Under the pieces are notes generated by a model. The model did not search any database and had not been told where the DNA came from. It saw only the letters and a program-made list of their open reading frames with translations. Shown here in pieces: positions 11,466 through 23,940 of a DNA stretch of 64,000 nt. Position numbers and translations under genes: made by a program. Position 1 is the first letter of the stretch; each line of letters opens with the position of its first letter. Source of the stretch: Massospora cicadina (lineage: Eukaryota; Entomophthoromycota; Entomophthoromycetes; Entomophthorales; Entomophthoraceae); NCBI GenBank assembly GCA_022478985.1, contig JAKSZP010013326.1:84356-148355 (forward strand). The letters run 5' to 3'.

Positions 11466-11940
11466 AGAATGTTCCAAAGACTGATGCTGAACCATACATC
11501 AGTGACTATCACTTGCCATGGCTGCAGCTTCCTCACATGAAATACTCACTAAAAATTTCTCCACAATGCAACCTTAAATTCATTTGCCATTCTGACATCA
11601 AAAATTTTCTTTGATTAGATTTCACTAAATTTTTATTCACTGGAAAATTTGAGATTGAAGCTGTACAAAGATTCAGATCCAACTATAATACAACTTTACA
11701 TTAGATTATGGTTTAATACAAAAGATTCACCCCTGAAAAGGCCTTAGCGTTTTCCCATTTACCTGATGACTGCATTGATGCTGAACATCACCATGCTAAA
11801 TATTTTGAGGCCCTCAACATGGCCCCAATTGAAGTATTATAACTCCTTTTGCATGCCTTACATCACTCTGTGGATGCCCCATGCCTTAACTTTCTGCCTT
11901 AATCAGGACCAGATTCAGCATCAGCTTAGGTAACAAAATG
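11466..11940 (+). pseudogene. Unrecognised coding-like stretch
   Basis: One plus-strand frame stays largely open for about 155 codons, with scattered single stops and protein-like composition, including EKALAFSHLPDDCIDAEHHH and the pieces YISDYHLPWLQLP and VDAPCLNF. I do not recognise a family. It stands out because the surrounding DNA is AT-rich and closed in all frames. It could be a decayed exon, part of a gag gene, or chance. Low confidence. Confidence 0.3.
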
Positions 11941-13720
11941 TTACTCAATCACCTTTTCCTCTGCCATGAAAGTTTAGCAGTTTACCGCTTCCACACCTGG
12001 TTGGTGTGTTTTTATTTTTTTTGTTTTTTTTGTTATAGTATGCTCATTTAGGTATTTTGGTTTGTTAGTTATAGCTTTATATATTGTTTTTTTCCTTAAG
12101 CACTCAGTAGTTCCTGTTTTCTGGCCAGCTTACCTCAAATAAACAAAAAGAATAGCATAAACCTATGTCTTACTTGGAAAGAGTTTTGTTGTAGACCAGT
12201 GTTATTAAATGGTCAATTAATTAACTTTTAACTTAAGAAAGGTAAAGTTTGAGTGCAAGTAAATTTAAATTTCAAGTTATTACCCAGATAGAGCTGATTT
12301 AAGCTTCCTTAGCTTTCCTTGGAATGTGGGGATTTAATTTGAGGTTTTATTAGTACCATGAAAAATTATTTTACAATACCTCAAAAATTATAGACATATT
12401 ATTATCAAAATAAAGTGGAGAACATTCAATTGGGTACCTGCTATAGCATGTAAAGTTTTATTGGGATATGTTCAATAGTTTCTGAGATTACTGCAAACAA
12501 TATCAATTCCTTAGAACTTTACCTATATAGATAGAAGAAAAGATTAAGTGGAGTAAAGCTCTCTGGTTAGTATGATTTACTAGGTCTTAAAATTCTATAA
12601 ACTCTTTAGCTGAATACCAAGTATAGGCAAATGCCAGCTGTTAACTTGCTAGCTTAAGTTCAGTGAGAAGGTACTAAATCTTGGTACTTATTTGAAAAAT
12701 AGAGTATCTTAGGCTATGACTTGTTGAATAGGATTTAAGTTGACATTAACACTTTCATGATTTTTTACATATATGCATTCAAAAATGTGGGCTTAATTAA
12801 ATTTAAAAACGCATATATGGATCCAAAATATAACGGTTAAGTAAATCTAGAAATGTATATATGCATCCAAGAAATAAGGGTTCTGTTATGCATTTTATAA
12901 TTACAAAACCTTCATTTCTTTGATGCATCAATGCATTTTAATATTTACAGATGCCCCAATTTTTGGGTGCATATATGCAGAAAATCATTGAGAGGGTTAA
13001 TACTAGCTATAGTTCATGTATCTAACTTATATCAATTAGCATTAAATGCAAAAAATTCACTTGGAGTAAAATCACTCATTGATTTGAATATGTTTTTAAA
13101 TTTGCTTCCATATTGGGAGGCAATTTGAAAACTGATAACAAAATTGGGGGATACAATTTGGTGTTGCAGTTACATATCTATCATTTACATCCAAAATTAA
13201 ATTACACTTGATAGCTAAAAAAATCAAAGATTTGTTTATATATAGATTAGGTAGCATATTAGTTGTGGTGGTTTAGAAAAATCATCTTATAAATAAATCA
13301 TTAAAACAAATGTTCTCAACACCTACTCCTAGACTATTTACCAATCTCAGATAAACTTGACACAAAGCTTCTATGAAATATATATAATTGTTCAGTTGAC
13401 TTGATTAGTCCAATGTTTCAGGTACAAAGTTGGCAGTTTTTACTTATAGTTTTTATTATTTAGTTGATATTATAAAGCAATTATATGGTAAACTTTCAGA
13501 TAACTAACTATATTACCTCAATTTATTTATTTGGTTGCTTTAATTTGTCAATCTATACTAAATTTACAGATTGCCATCTACAATAATTCATTTTAGATCT
13601 ATTTTTAATTGTCCTTTATATACTAAAATTTACTGATTAATATCTACAATAAATCATTTTAGATCTAGTTGATTTAATTGGTCAACCTGTGCAAAAACAG
13701 TCCACACCTATAATAATTTA
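11941..13720. other. AT-rich stretch without recognisable genes
   Basis: AT-rich, with T-rich runs near 12007-12030 and 12085-12095 and a 65-codon frame at 12931-13128 of no recognisable family. No RNA gene, LTR end or conserved motif seen before the Helentron N-terminus. Confidence 0.55.
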
Positions 13721-13899
13721 GGCTTGTCAGTTATGATCTCATTCTTTGAACTTACCCCCAGCCATAGGACATATATCATGTCAAAAATTAAAATATATAA
13801 TGTAATGTTGGCCTATACTCACCAAAAGCCAAATCAAAATATAGAGATCATATACATCTGGAAAGAGCTTCTCAAGAGAAATCTAGTGATACCCATAAT

Positions 13900-14375
13900 C
13901 ACCATATGACAGAGTGAAGCGGTGCTGGAAACATAAAGAATCAAGGTGTCTGAGAGGATTAATAATGGCATCACTACATCTGCAGCTGGGGCAGCTGAGC
14001 CTATGAAAGTGGATAATGTAATCACTTCTATATCAATGCTGGACTGTATAGACATTGATTGTGTGCAATCGCCAATTATAAAGACACATTGGGCAGCAGC
14101 TAGTGCACAATTCACTATTACATTTATCAACAATTCATTCAGACATAAGTGTGATGTGTGTTACTGTCTATAGTTTCTGCGCTCATTGAAGCCACAAAAG
14201 GAAAAAACTTACTGCTGCTTAGTAATACTTTCCCAGAAGAGGCAGTGGTAGACTTTAAACTGTGTGGTACATATATAGGAAATCACTGGACTCGGACAAA
14301 GTGCCCACATTGTCATATTTGAATGGATTTGTGTATCCATCTAAGCAACATGGGTTACCCAAATTAGATCCAATC
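13900..14375 (+). pseudogene. Helentron protein segment 1: N-terminal Cys/His region
   Basis: Frames read RINNGITTSAAG, then FINNSFRHKCDVC (Helitron proteins have a similar Phe-Gly-His-x-Cys-x-x-Cys near the N-terminus), then after a frameshift KVPTLSYLNGFVYP and LPKLDPI, which immediately precedes the conserved start of the Helitron Rep region. The segment stops at the solo LTR whose duplicated target CAATC covers the last codons. The reading frame continues in phase at 15531. Confidence 0.75.
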
Positions 14376-15530
14376 TGTCAGGCAAACAACGAGTTAGAAT
14401 TAGACTGGCCTTCCAGTCCAGATGCTGGAGCACCCAGATGGCAAACCAGAATGCCAAAGGCACTGCTGCTGGTACAATGGATATGAAACTAGAAAGGAGG
14501 TTCACTAATACCTGCTGGTGAGCCAGAACCTTGTATAGGCACATATTAAATACCAGATGAATATGGCCGTTAACCCCAAGAGGTGTGTGAATGTCAGTGG
14601 GAAAAGCAGTTTATTTTTAAATATAAATAAACTGAATTTTGGGAAAGGTTTTTAATGGAAAATTTAAGGAAGAAAAATTGACTAACAATTTTTTTCAGTG
14701 CAATTCAACTGATTAAATAGTGGTCAATTGATGAGGAAACAAGCTGGGATTGGGTCCCTTAAGTTTGACAAACCAGCGAATTATTTGTTGATGGGGGCTG
14801 ATAAGCTCAATGGGAACTGACATTGAAGGATTCAGCAGCAGGCTGAGTTACTGTCAGTTCAACCTTGAATGCCTGAACTGAGGCTCAACTGAGTTTCTGA
14901 CAGTTAGCATGAAAGCATATGACCCAATGAGCAGTGGGAATCCCCCAAGGCCAACCCATGTAGGGGTGATCCCAATTGATTGGGAATGGGTTCAGGATGC
15001 CCAATCTGCCCACTCCCAGTCGCTGGGCCATTTTTTTGGTCAAAAACATTGCATCAGCTGCAACTCCTGATTTACCATAAGGAGCTTCAAACTATTTTCA
15101 ATGGTATCTGATGCTACTACCTGCACATCGGGGATGATTCCTGACAATTTTAAGAGGGGGTTAATTTTGATGATTACACTGCTGGGAAAATCAAAATTGT
15201 TGGCAATTCCAGCCAATAACTCAATCTTCATCCCTCTTGGGCTATGCGGATTCTGATTGTCATGCATAATTTCCATCACTTTTGGAGCAATTGATTTTAA
15301 TTTGGCAATCTCAGCACAGATTTCTATAATCTGTCTAATAAGTTCAGCCGTGGTAAGTGAAGGTACTGGGGGAGGGGTCCAGAGAGGGAAGGCTGTTACC
15401 CAACGCTCGTCTACCACATGGGTGAAGTCACCCTGGGTGACGAGGGGCATGGCCACCCTCTTCAGACCCTTTTTCTCAGAAATGGGAATAGTGACTGATC
15501 TACGCACAGGGGATGTTCCCTGGACTTACA
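14376..15530 (-). mobile_element. Solo LTR, family A (short form), perfect 5-bp target duplication
   Basis: 1155 bp, ends TGTCAGG...GGACTTACA on the plus strand, flanked by CAATC at 14371-14375 and again at 15531-15535. It aligns along its whole length with the two LTRs of the complete element at 50378-56455, whose pol is on the minus strand, so this copy is in minus orientation. No internal sequence is present: a solo LTR left by LTR-LTR recombination. It splits the Helentron N-terminal coding region. Open frames inside it, for example 15040-15507, are read-through of LTR sequence and not genes. Confidence 0.93.
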
Positions 15531-16823
15531 CAATCAGTGCACATCTAGTATCACCACATCTGCCATTCATGCAGATATGTCAGTTGCATTACAATAGCAG
15601 CTATGGCATCATTGGACAAGTTATTAATGTACCTATTGATCTGGACAAAATGGTGGAACAGCTACTGCATCAATTGGATGATGATCAGGCGTTCAATGTC
15701 AATATCAAGAAGGAAATGATACATAAAGCTACATATCTGAGCGGGTGATCAAAATTTCAGTGGTAAAAGCTTGGTTACTATTCTTACTTGGTCAACCATT
15801 GTATAAACATTACAAGATCACAGTAAACTGATATTCATTTAATGCTAACATAGTAATCAGTTGTGTGTCAGCCAATGCCACTGGTGATGATCTGATTGAG
15901 TATTAACAGTGTGACAGCAGTGCACCAGAGTCAGAGGCTCTACTTGCAAGGCAGCACACTATGCTGTGAAATGAGGAAAATTGTTTCAACATTGCTCTGG
16001 GCCAGCACTTAACTCCGCTGAACATTATTTACAACGTGTATACCAAAGAACTATTGTTCTCTGTGATATACTACAGTATATCAGGCCGTTCAACTTGATT
16101 TTCACATTACCCCATTCATGATCACAATAAGCGAGATATGAAGAAGTGGTTTTTGTGGTGTCACACCCAAGCACATTTTGTACATGGCCATGAAAATTAT
16201 GCGGCTGCATGTCATTGAAGGAATATACATTATGTTCTGATGCTTATGACAAACTGCTAAATCACTCACAAAATGCTAGGATTGTATGCTCCTCAATGAG
16301 TGTGTAGATAAGAACCTTTCATTTCTCAAATCTTTACCAAATTCCGTGCAGTATTGATTGGATCACAAAAAGAATCTTTTCACAATGATATGCCAGCTGA
16401 GCAAGCCATCAATGTTTCTTACACTGAGTGCCAATGAATACATTGGCCAAATCTTCTCAAGATAATGCATGAGTTGAGTGATGCATTTACCAATGCAAGC
16501 GTAACTGATTCACTAGTAGATTTAACTTGATCCATCTGCAGTCACTTGGTCAACAAAGATTTCATTATGTGTTGCTTCTATTTCAATAAATTGGTAGACT
16601 GTGTGATGGCGTTGCTGAAAGCCAAGGGTAAGATGTATCCTTTTAGCAAGTATCATGTTGTGGCCTTTTTTCAATGAATTAAATTTCAACACCATGGCAG
16701 TCTGCATGTGCACATCCTTTTGTGGCTCAATTGTGATTATCATGAGCCCATGTCTGAAAATATGCCTAATACCATTCAACTGGTTACCAATCTGTGTTCT
16801 GTTAGTCATAATAATTTGCCAGG
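15531..16823 (+). pseudogene. Helentron protein segment 2: Rep (HUH endonuclease) domain
   Basis: This is the replication initiator that nicks and joins DNA in rolling-circle transposition. In order: HLVSPHLPFMQI (about 15540-15575), GQVINVPIDLDKMVEQL, a Helitron_like_N stretch with frameshifts (FDFHITPFMITISEI, then HILYMAMKIMRL, about 16090-16210), LSFLKSLPNSVQY, KPSMFLTLSANEYIG (about 16400-16455), FNKLVDCVMALLKAKG, and the HUH metal-binding motif H-V-H in SLHVHILLWL (16705-16713). Several stops and frameshifts occur. It ends inside a run equivalent to ...HNNLPG, where the gypsy element at 16824 is inserted; the catalytic tyrosines lie beyond, in segment 3. Confidence 0.88.
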
Positions 16824-17956
16824 TGTTGATTTTTGCCCATATTCCCAGCCTGCTAAATTACCTGGTATTGCTAGGGGAAAATTCCCTAAGGCGAAGTGAA
16901 TCATAAATTGGTTGGCCCAAGTTTTGGAAGAACTAAGTTTGGTGGATTTTGTGATATTCACCTGGTCATATCCATCGGGGATCAATCTGGATGAATACTT
17001 AAGATCTCATTGGGTGGAGTTGCTGATGAAATAGGGGCATTTGATAGTGATTAACTATCAGGTGTATTAATTGGGATTGGTCAGGTTTCATCACTGACTT
17101 TTTGAGAATGAATAGTAAGTTGCAAGGTGAGTGATGCTGCCTGCAACTAGCGAATCAATCAGTTGGTGAGTGACCTGCCATAATGGGTAATAAGTCCCAT
17201 TACCTAAGCAGGTCTCTAGCCAATTACAGTTGGTTCACTTGGATCGAGAGGAAAATGTTAGGGACACGTTTTCTGACTATTTCCATTTAGGTCTTGAGGA
17301 TGTCCAATGACAGAATCCTGGCCAGGATGGGGAAGACCATTGCTGCTGAGATGAGGATGGGTGATTCAATGGCAACAGCTGCCGTTTCATAAAAGAGGTG
17401 TCAACTGAGGGTTAGACAGCTGAATTCCCCGCTATATAATTCCCTAGGATTTACTATATAAAAAAGTAACTTTACAGAGTTTAGACTTTACAGTAATATT
17501 ATCAAGTCGGTGTATAGTTAGACTATCAGCTTCTATTGTATTGTTCTATCTCAAGGATATTTACTGCAGAAGGCAATAATTGGAAGACTCTCAGAGAGAA
17601 GAGTAAAGACCCGAGTGGAGATCTAGAGATGAAGGAACTACAATCAGGGTTAGCTGCCAACTGTGTGTTGGGCTGAGAGAGACTGTCACCAGGGTATCTT
17701 AGCGAAGATTGGGTGGACAAGAGTATAGGGAACAAATCCCTACAAGTACAACTTCAAGAGTATTTAATTAGAAGTACTGGCTGATCGTTGAGCCAAAATA
17801 TAGTTCAATCTCAGCTATGGATAATAGTCTCCATACTATTATCAATTAATTATACATTCTATACAATGAAATGAAGTGCACGAGGAAATTGAACTGTGCA
17901 GTAGAAAGGTTACTGGGTTGCTTAACGATAACAACCAAAGAGAGTAAATTTTTACA
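16824..17956 (+). repeat. 5' LTR of family B gypsy element
   Basis: Starts TGTTGATTTTTGCCC, ends AAATTTTTACA. It aligns end to end with 23954-25090, with most differences near the 5' end and long nearly identical stretches in the second half. A TATA-like sequence tatataa occurs near 17434. Confidence 0.93.
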
Positions 17957-17976
17957 AGTTGGTGCTCACTAAAGGG
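17957..17976 (+). promoter_or_regulatory. Putative primer-binding site of family B
   Basis: agttggtgctcactaaag directly follows the 5' LTR. TGG followed by GC-containing sequence is the usual form of a tRNA-primed PBS. Nearly the same sequence follows LTR ends at 50301 and 63125. Which tRNA would match was not determined. Confidence 0.6.
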
Positions 17977-18870
17977 GTAGTTGAGTTGAAGAATATAGAA
18001 AATGATGTTCCATGAAGATGTTTCCAACTTTAAAAATAAGTTACTGAAGGGAGTAACAAAGATAGAATGTGAAGAGGATCACGTTCAGTGGCGTTCACTC
18101 AGCTCAGCAGTGGAGCTCTGTGTGAAGCAAAATAAAGATACTCAAGTTTAGGGAAAGGACTTGCAGCCTAGATATGAACTATCTAATGCTGCAAGGAAAC
18201 CAGTTCCGCTGGACATCTACTTGAGATGAAGAGTATCAGCAGGGCCAACTTGGGTTGGAATTGGGCTTACTGGAAATAGTCCTGAGGAGCAGTAGAATCA
18301 ACTCAGGCTGAAATTGGATCCGCTTTAAATAGTCCTGAGGTGAGAGTATTTAGTTGAGGCATTGGATGGAATAGGAAGTAATCAATCCAGAGAATTAGAT
18401 TGCCATACCAATGAAGATACAAAAACAAAAATAGGAAATAATTAATCCAAGTTAGTTGAGGAAATCATGTGACTTAATAACACTCAATCACTAGTCAGAA
18501 GTTGCTGGAGACAAGTTCATCAATTCAGGAGAAATTGGATGAATCTAATGAGGCCAGAACGACCTGTGTAATCAAGGGTAGCCACAAAGGCTGAAAATCG
18601 TTTTCAAGAAAAAAATGATCCAGATAATTGGACAAAACTGTTGTCTAATGAGATATGAGGATCCAAAAGCATCAGTTGCCAAATAAGAGATGAAATTAGG
18701 GCCTGTTGGACGAATAACCTGTTGCAATTAAAGTCCTTATAATTAAGAGTATTGCCAAAGTCAGCAAGTATAGCCTATACGTGAAGAGACAGCACTGCTG
18801 GTCATATAGTGAGAAAGGGCAACACTAATTGGAAGTATTGAGCCTAAGAGAAAATAGCTGCAATGTTCCC
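17977..18870 (+). other. Leader/gag position of family B, no recognisable protein
   Basis: Gag would be expected here, but all frames are broken by stops and no zinc knuckle or protease triad could be seen. Either gag is fully decayed or it was replaced. Confidence 0.35.
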
Positions 18871-18871
18871 A

Positions 18872-19072
18872 GAGGACCTCTGAACCATTAAATGGTTGTG
18901 TCCTGAGATTTTGGTCAAGTCCTAGAAGAGGACCACTGAACCAAATGGTTGGTTAAATCTTAAAAGGATAAGATTCAGAACCATTATAACTGGTAGGTTT
19001 AAGTACCTAGGACCCAGTTTGGATGAAGGGGAAAAGAAGGACCTCTGAAACTTTTTGTAGGTTGCAAGTCCC
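18872..19072 (+). repeat. Four-unit hairpin block, copy upstream of pol
   Basis: Four units, each starting near GGACC(T/A)CTGAACCA (unit 3 diverged) and most with the complementary TGGTT downstream, for example AACCATT-A-AATGGTT at 18883-18897. Unit 3 contains aagtacctaggacccagttt. The same four units occur in the same order downstream of pol at 21902-22093. Function unknown; a structured RNA in the element transcript is possible. Confidence 0.75.
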
Positions 19073-19138
19073 ATTGCAAAAGAAAAATACAAAAAAAATA
19101 TAAAAAATTAAAATATCGATTTTTATGGTCTATGAGTT

Positions 19139-20700
19139 TTGGACCTAAGAAGCAACAAGAAATCCCAACGGCCAGATGGAGGAAGTTCCACTCTTGATGA
19201 GATGAAATTATTGGCTGGGGTAACCAAAAGTATCAACCTATTAGTTGATCGAGAGCAGCTTGCTGATCTGCCAGAAGACCAGCAGGAGGAGGTGCTCAAA
19301 CTATTCAAGAAATATTGGGAAGTGTTAACTCAGGACAACCACAATTTGGGATGCACACGAGATGTGATCCACAAGGTTGACACCAGGGAAAATTTACTAA
19401 TAAGGATGAGACTGATCCAAAGATTGAAAGCCACTGAAGCAGTAGTGGAGGATGAAATCAGCAAACTAGTGAATTTTGGGCTTCTAGTTCCATCATTAAG
19501 TCCCTGGGCGAGTCCAATTCTGATTGTAAAGAAGAAGGATGGATCCAACCGGGTAGTGATTGACTACCAAAGGCTGAACAAAATTATGAAGACGGATTTG
19601 TATCCCCTACTGAGGATTGATGATGTGCTGGATTGTTTAGGAGAAGCGAAGTATTTCTCCACAATGGATCTGATCTCAGGATATTGGCAGATTGACTTGC
19701 CAAAGGAAGACCAAGAAAAATGCATGATTATTACTGCACAGAGATATACCAACCAACGAGGATGCCTCAGGGTCTATTCAATGCGCCTGCAACGTTTCAG
19801 AAAGCTATGGATGTAATATTAAGTGATTTGAAGTTGTTGTGCATCTTGGTATATCTGGACAATATCAACGTGTTCAGTAGGACGTTTACTGATCACCTGC
19901 ACCACTTGGAAGAAGTATCTAAGCAACTGTCCATGGATAACCTGAAGATCAAGCCAAGGAAATGCCACTTCTTTAAGAAAGAGTTGGAATACCTGAGATT
20001 CATAATCAACCACAGTGGATTGCAGCCACAAACCCAGAAGATAGCAATTATAGAGCATATGGCTGTACTGAAGAGTGTCTGAGACATCCAAGTGTTCCTT
20101 GGGATGGTCAGATACTATAGAAAATTTATTTGGGACTTCGCCTGAATAGCTGAGCCATTCTTCCATTTATTAAAGGATCAGAAAAAAGGACTTGTATGGA
20201 ATGAAGAGGCCCAGGACTCCTTCAATGAGTTACGCCAGTATTTGATAGATTTGTCAATTCTGAAATATCTGAATTTCATATTGAGAGTTTATTATACATG
20301 TTGATGCTTCATTGATGGCGATTGGCTCCATACTGAGCCAAGTAGACGAACTTGGGGACAAACATCCGGTGGCATATGTGAGCTGGGCACTCTCAGCTGC
20401 TGAGAGGAACTACACTGTGATTGAGCAGGAATGCCTTGCGGTCATTTATGCATGCAAGCAATTTTGGGTGTACATCCATTAAACGCACTTTGAGGTGGTA
20501 ATGGACCACTCTTCGCTGTGTTGGCTGCAAAATTTAAGAGAACTGGAAGAATGACTGGCCTGATGGGTACTTAATCTTCAGGCTTATGAAAATGGGATAT
20601 TCCACTGAGCAGGGGCTTCTCATCAGAATGCAGATGGCTTATCACAGCTGCCAATGGTCAAGTTGGTATACCCGCAGGTGGATGAGCTATTCCAGAGAAT
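19139..20700 (+). pseudogene. Family B reverse transcriptase and RNase H
   Basis: A 225-codon frame from 19139 carries the gypsy RT lead-in (HNLGCTRDVIHKV, residues 68-80), SPWASPILIVKKKDG (121-135), RVVIDYQRLNKI (138-149) and motif A FSTMDLISGYWQIDLPKED with catalytic Asp177. After a frameshift a 120-codon frame (19720-20082) reads MPQGLFNAPATFQKAM and then YLDN at residues 45-48, where YLDD is needed, so the second metal-binding Asp is changed to Asn. RNase H follows with stops: HVDASLMAIGSILSQV, then ERNYTVIEQECLAVIYA and NADGLSQL, to about 20650. This copy is dead. Confidence 0.92.
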
Positions 20701-20755
20701 GGTCGAAGGAAAACTTGAGGATGAGCCCTGAGAAATCCAAGGTGCGCTTTGAAAA

Positions 20756-21870
20756 GTGATGGAAAACACTGAGACTATGGATGGAAAAGTATTCAAGATG
20801 ATCAATTGGAAGTGGCTATTATTCCCAAAACCTTTGGAAAGAGAAGATATAGTACAAGCAGCTCACAAGTTTGTCAGGCATGGAGGCTTGAGGAAAACAA
20901 CTGACCATGTTTGCCAGTATTATTACTGGGAATTGATCAACTATGATGTCACAGATTATCTGGCTTGTTGCGTGGAGTGCCAGCTGCACAAACCACACAA
21001 GAATACAATGGGATACTGACTGGTCCAATCTGGATTCACCTGGCACATGGTGTCCATTGACGTGATGGGACCGCTGATGATGAGCACTGGGGGAGTCAAG
21101 TACATCATAATTGCCATTGACCATCTAATAATGTTGGTCGAGATGAAGGCCCTAACCAGAGTAGATGCTACCAGTACTGTGAGGTTCATCCTGGATCAAG
21201 TGGTATACTTGCATAGATGTCCACAGGTCCTGCTTAGTGACAATGGGACCAACTTCACATCTCATGTGATCCTGAGGTTAAATGAAATAATGGGGATCCG
21301 AGGAGTCATGTCAGTACCATACTGGCCAAAGATGAATGGGCTGGTAGAATGGGTCAATGGAACGCTGGCCACAACGCTGAGGAACCTAGTCACAGGTAGA
21401 ACTTCTACATGGGGCATGTACCTGAGTTCAGTGATGTTTGCCTATGACATTAGTCATCATATGGCATGGGAAAGACACCATTTGAATTATTATACAGAAG
21501 AAAGGCCGCATTGCCGCCGATTTTATAACCAGTGGTGGAACCTACGTTGGGGATGAGTACTGAGCAATACTTGAACCAACTGATGTTTATCCTGATTTTT
21601 ATGCAATTGCAAGCATTGAATACAACCTTTAAGAAAAGGATATGAGTGAAATCGACGGATGACAAGAAATGACTGGCATTAGAAGAATATTGAATATGGG
21701 AAAGAGTTGCCTATTGCAATATGCATGGTTTTGAATGAAGAAACAAATTAGCTGTGTTTTGGTTGGGTCCATTTAAAGTAATCACCAAGACGGTGGACAA
21801 TGCTTACTCCATCAAGAATCTCTTGGATGGAAGAGTTGTGAATTGAGTCCACGCTAAGTATATGAAGCAT
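20756..21870 (+). pseudogene. Family B integrase
   Basis: Integrase inserts the cDNA into DNA. The zinc-binding N-terminus is seen in 20756-21019 (HKFVRHGG then CCVECQLHKPHK). The core is an open 169-codon frame (21047-21556) with all three acidic residues: D5 in MVSIDVMG, D65 in SDNGTNF and E101 in NGLVEWVNGTL, which gives the canonical D,D(35)E spacing. The C-terminal part continues after frameshifts (LAVFWLGPFKVITK, then YSIKNLLDGRVV and VHAKYMKHW, to about 21870). No chromodomain was seen. A stop at 21017 separates the zinc region from the core. Confidence 0.92.
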
Positions 21871-21901
21871 TGGATCAATGAAAAAAATAAAAGAGTTCTT
21901 G

Positions 21902-22093
21902 AAGGACCAATGAACCATTAAGTTGGTCATGTCCTGATGATTAGGTCAAGTTCAAAAAAGGACCTCTGAACCAATCTAGATGGTTAAGTCTGAAAAAAGG
22001 ACCTCTGAACCATGGAAAATTGGCCGGTTTAAGTACCCAGGACCCAGTTTGGGAAAAAAAGATGGACTGCTGAACTGAAACAAGGTCAAGTCC
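21902..22093 (+). repeat. Four-unit hairpin block, copy downstream of pol
   Basis: Units at about 21903, 21959, 21998 and 22061 match, in order, the four units at 18872-19072. Unit 2 here contains AACCAATCTAGATGGTT, a near-perfect inverted repeat; unit 3 contains aagtacccaggacccagttt. Both blocks are followed by A-rich DNA. Together they bracket the pol gene as direct repeats of about 200 bp. Confidence 0.75.
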
Positions 22094-23940
22094 TATAGTA
22101 AAAAAGAAGAATAAAGATAAAGAATTTGATAAAAGATATTGGAAAAAAGCTTATAAACTGCATAGAAAAAAACTGATATAGTTTTATATTTTTATTTTCA
22201 TTAATTGTCCTTGATACAGGGATGATTCCGCCTATGTCACCTCTTGGGGAAGGGAGGATGGATTGCGGTAGGAATGAACATCCCATTGAAATTGATATGA
22301 AATCAGACGCTAATGAGGGTGAGACCTACACAAAACTATGTTTTTTGAGTGGACGCCGAGCCCTGAGAAAAAGTGACTAGGGGAAGGGAAATTGAGATGT
22401 CAGAGGAAGCCAATCATGAAACCCCAGAGTGGGGAGGAAAGCAATAGTATAAAAAGAGGCAACTGGTGGATAAACCCAAGTAATCCTGATATGGCACTGG
22501 AGCTGAAAGATTTGTCCTGAGCACTTGCCAATGGGCTTCATCAAGGACACCAGACATGTGGGCTGGCAACAAGGAAGGGATGCTCAATGGGGGTTGCCAA
22601 ATCATGCCCCCTATCAACACCATCAGAAGAAGATACCAATGGGAAGCGCCGAAGAAGAGGTAGTTGTGCAAAGAGCAGATTAAATCCTGCAAGTGGTGAC
22701 TACAGGCTTCTTGGAAGCTAAAGCTGAATGAACGGTGGAATCCAGGTGAGGCTGGAAGCTTCATGTACCAACTTTGAAGAACTTGGCCAGCAAAACAAAG
22801 AGCATATGCGGCAGTATACCAACCCAGAAGGTTATCAAGATCAGAGGGATTCAGCGCTAAAGTCAGAGCCTTGGTGACTTGGGCCCGGAGTTCAGTGTAA
22901 GGGAGCTCAAAGTGAATACTGTTACCAATTGAGAGCTCAGAGACCAGAACAGCGGGTTTGTAAAATTGACCAAGTTGAAAAGAAACTCAGGGAGCAGGTC
23001 TGACCTGGCAAGAAACAAATGATCCAGAGCAACTGGCATAATCTCTGGAGCATCTATGATGATGTTTGAAGCATCAGCAAAAGGAGCTAAATCCAGGAGA
23101 GTTTTGAAGTCCAACTTTGAAATTGACAGCAGAGGAAAAGTCAGCCAAGAGTTGTTCAAAACAATAGCCAGCCTGGTTTTGGAGGGATTAGTTACCATTT
23201 CTGATAATTCAGTGGAAGGACTAGCCGCTTGTGCAAGATTAGGCGTATGAGTCCTGGAAGGACTATAAAAGAGGTTCCGTCAAGCATCCTGACTCATCTG
23301 CTGGAAGAGATGGAGGTCTGGATAAGATAAACTATTGAGGAGCTGTTGGTAGTGCGACTTGGAATTTGACATATGAGCTGGACAAGAGGGGGATGTCAGA
23401 CTTATATAGAAGTTGACAAAATGCACTATACAATCCAATAAAGCTCCAATTTTGGGGAAATTAATCTCAAAATTAATGAGATAAGCTCTCCAAGGGAAGA
23501 ATTAATAATGACTTATGCCAAGAGGTTATGAGCAAAATAACAAGGGCGAATAAGAAATAAGTTTTCTTAATTATGCCATGAAATGAACATTGATGGCAAG
23601 AGTCTCCTGTCTAGAACAAGGAGAAAATCAGGAAATCAAGGACGCTGGACCAAGAATCCTGAATATGACATTGGGTCATATACCCTGACAGGGGGAAAAC
23701 CAGATCCTGGGACTAATACCATCATAAGTAAATCAATCAGCCCAGCACGATAGCAGGTCATGGGGACCGCTCTCTGAGAAGGCAGTAGCGAGGAGGAAGA
23801 GGAAGCTTGCCATATGCCAAAGGTCATCAAGCAGCTTTGAGTATTGATGAGTGTACTCCGCTTGAACCAATGAAGTATTTGACCAGGTGTCTGAAGTGGT
23901 GTTCTCATGCCCTGGTCCTTTTCTCGTTGGAAATCTAGGC
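22094..23940 (+). other. Unexplained region between integrase and 3' LTR of family B
   Basis: About 1.8 kb with several medium-length frames on both strands and protein-like plus-strand pieces (for example 22230-22370 and 23000-23250, the latter open for 64 codons). No family is recognised: it could be a displaced gag, an extra (env-like or captured) gene, or decayed untranslated DNA. No signal peptide or membrane segment was seen. Composition is richer in G+C than the AT-rich flanks of the window. Confidence 0.35.

Noticed and set aside
15040..15748. Genes from the 155-codon minus frame (15040-15507) and the upstream part of the 163-codon plus frame (15257-15748)
   Set aside because: Both read through the solo LTR; only the part after 15530 of the plus frame is Helentron coding.
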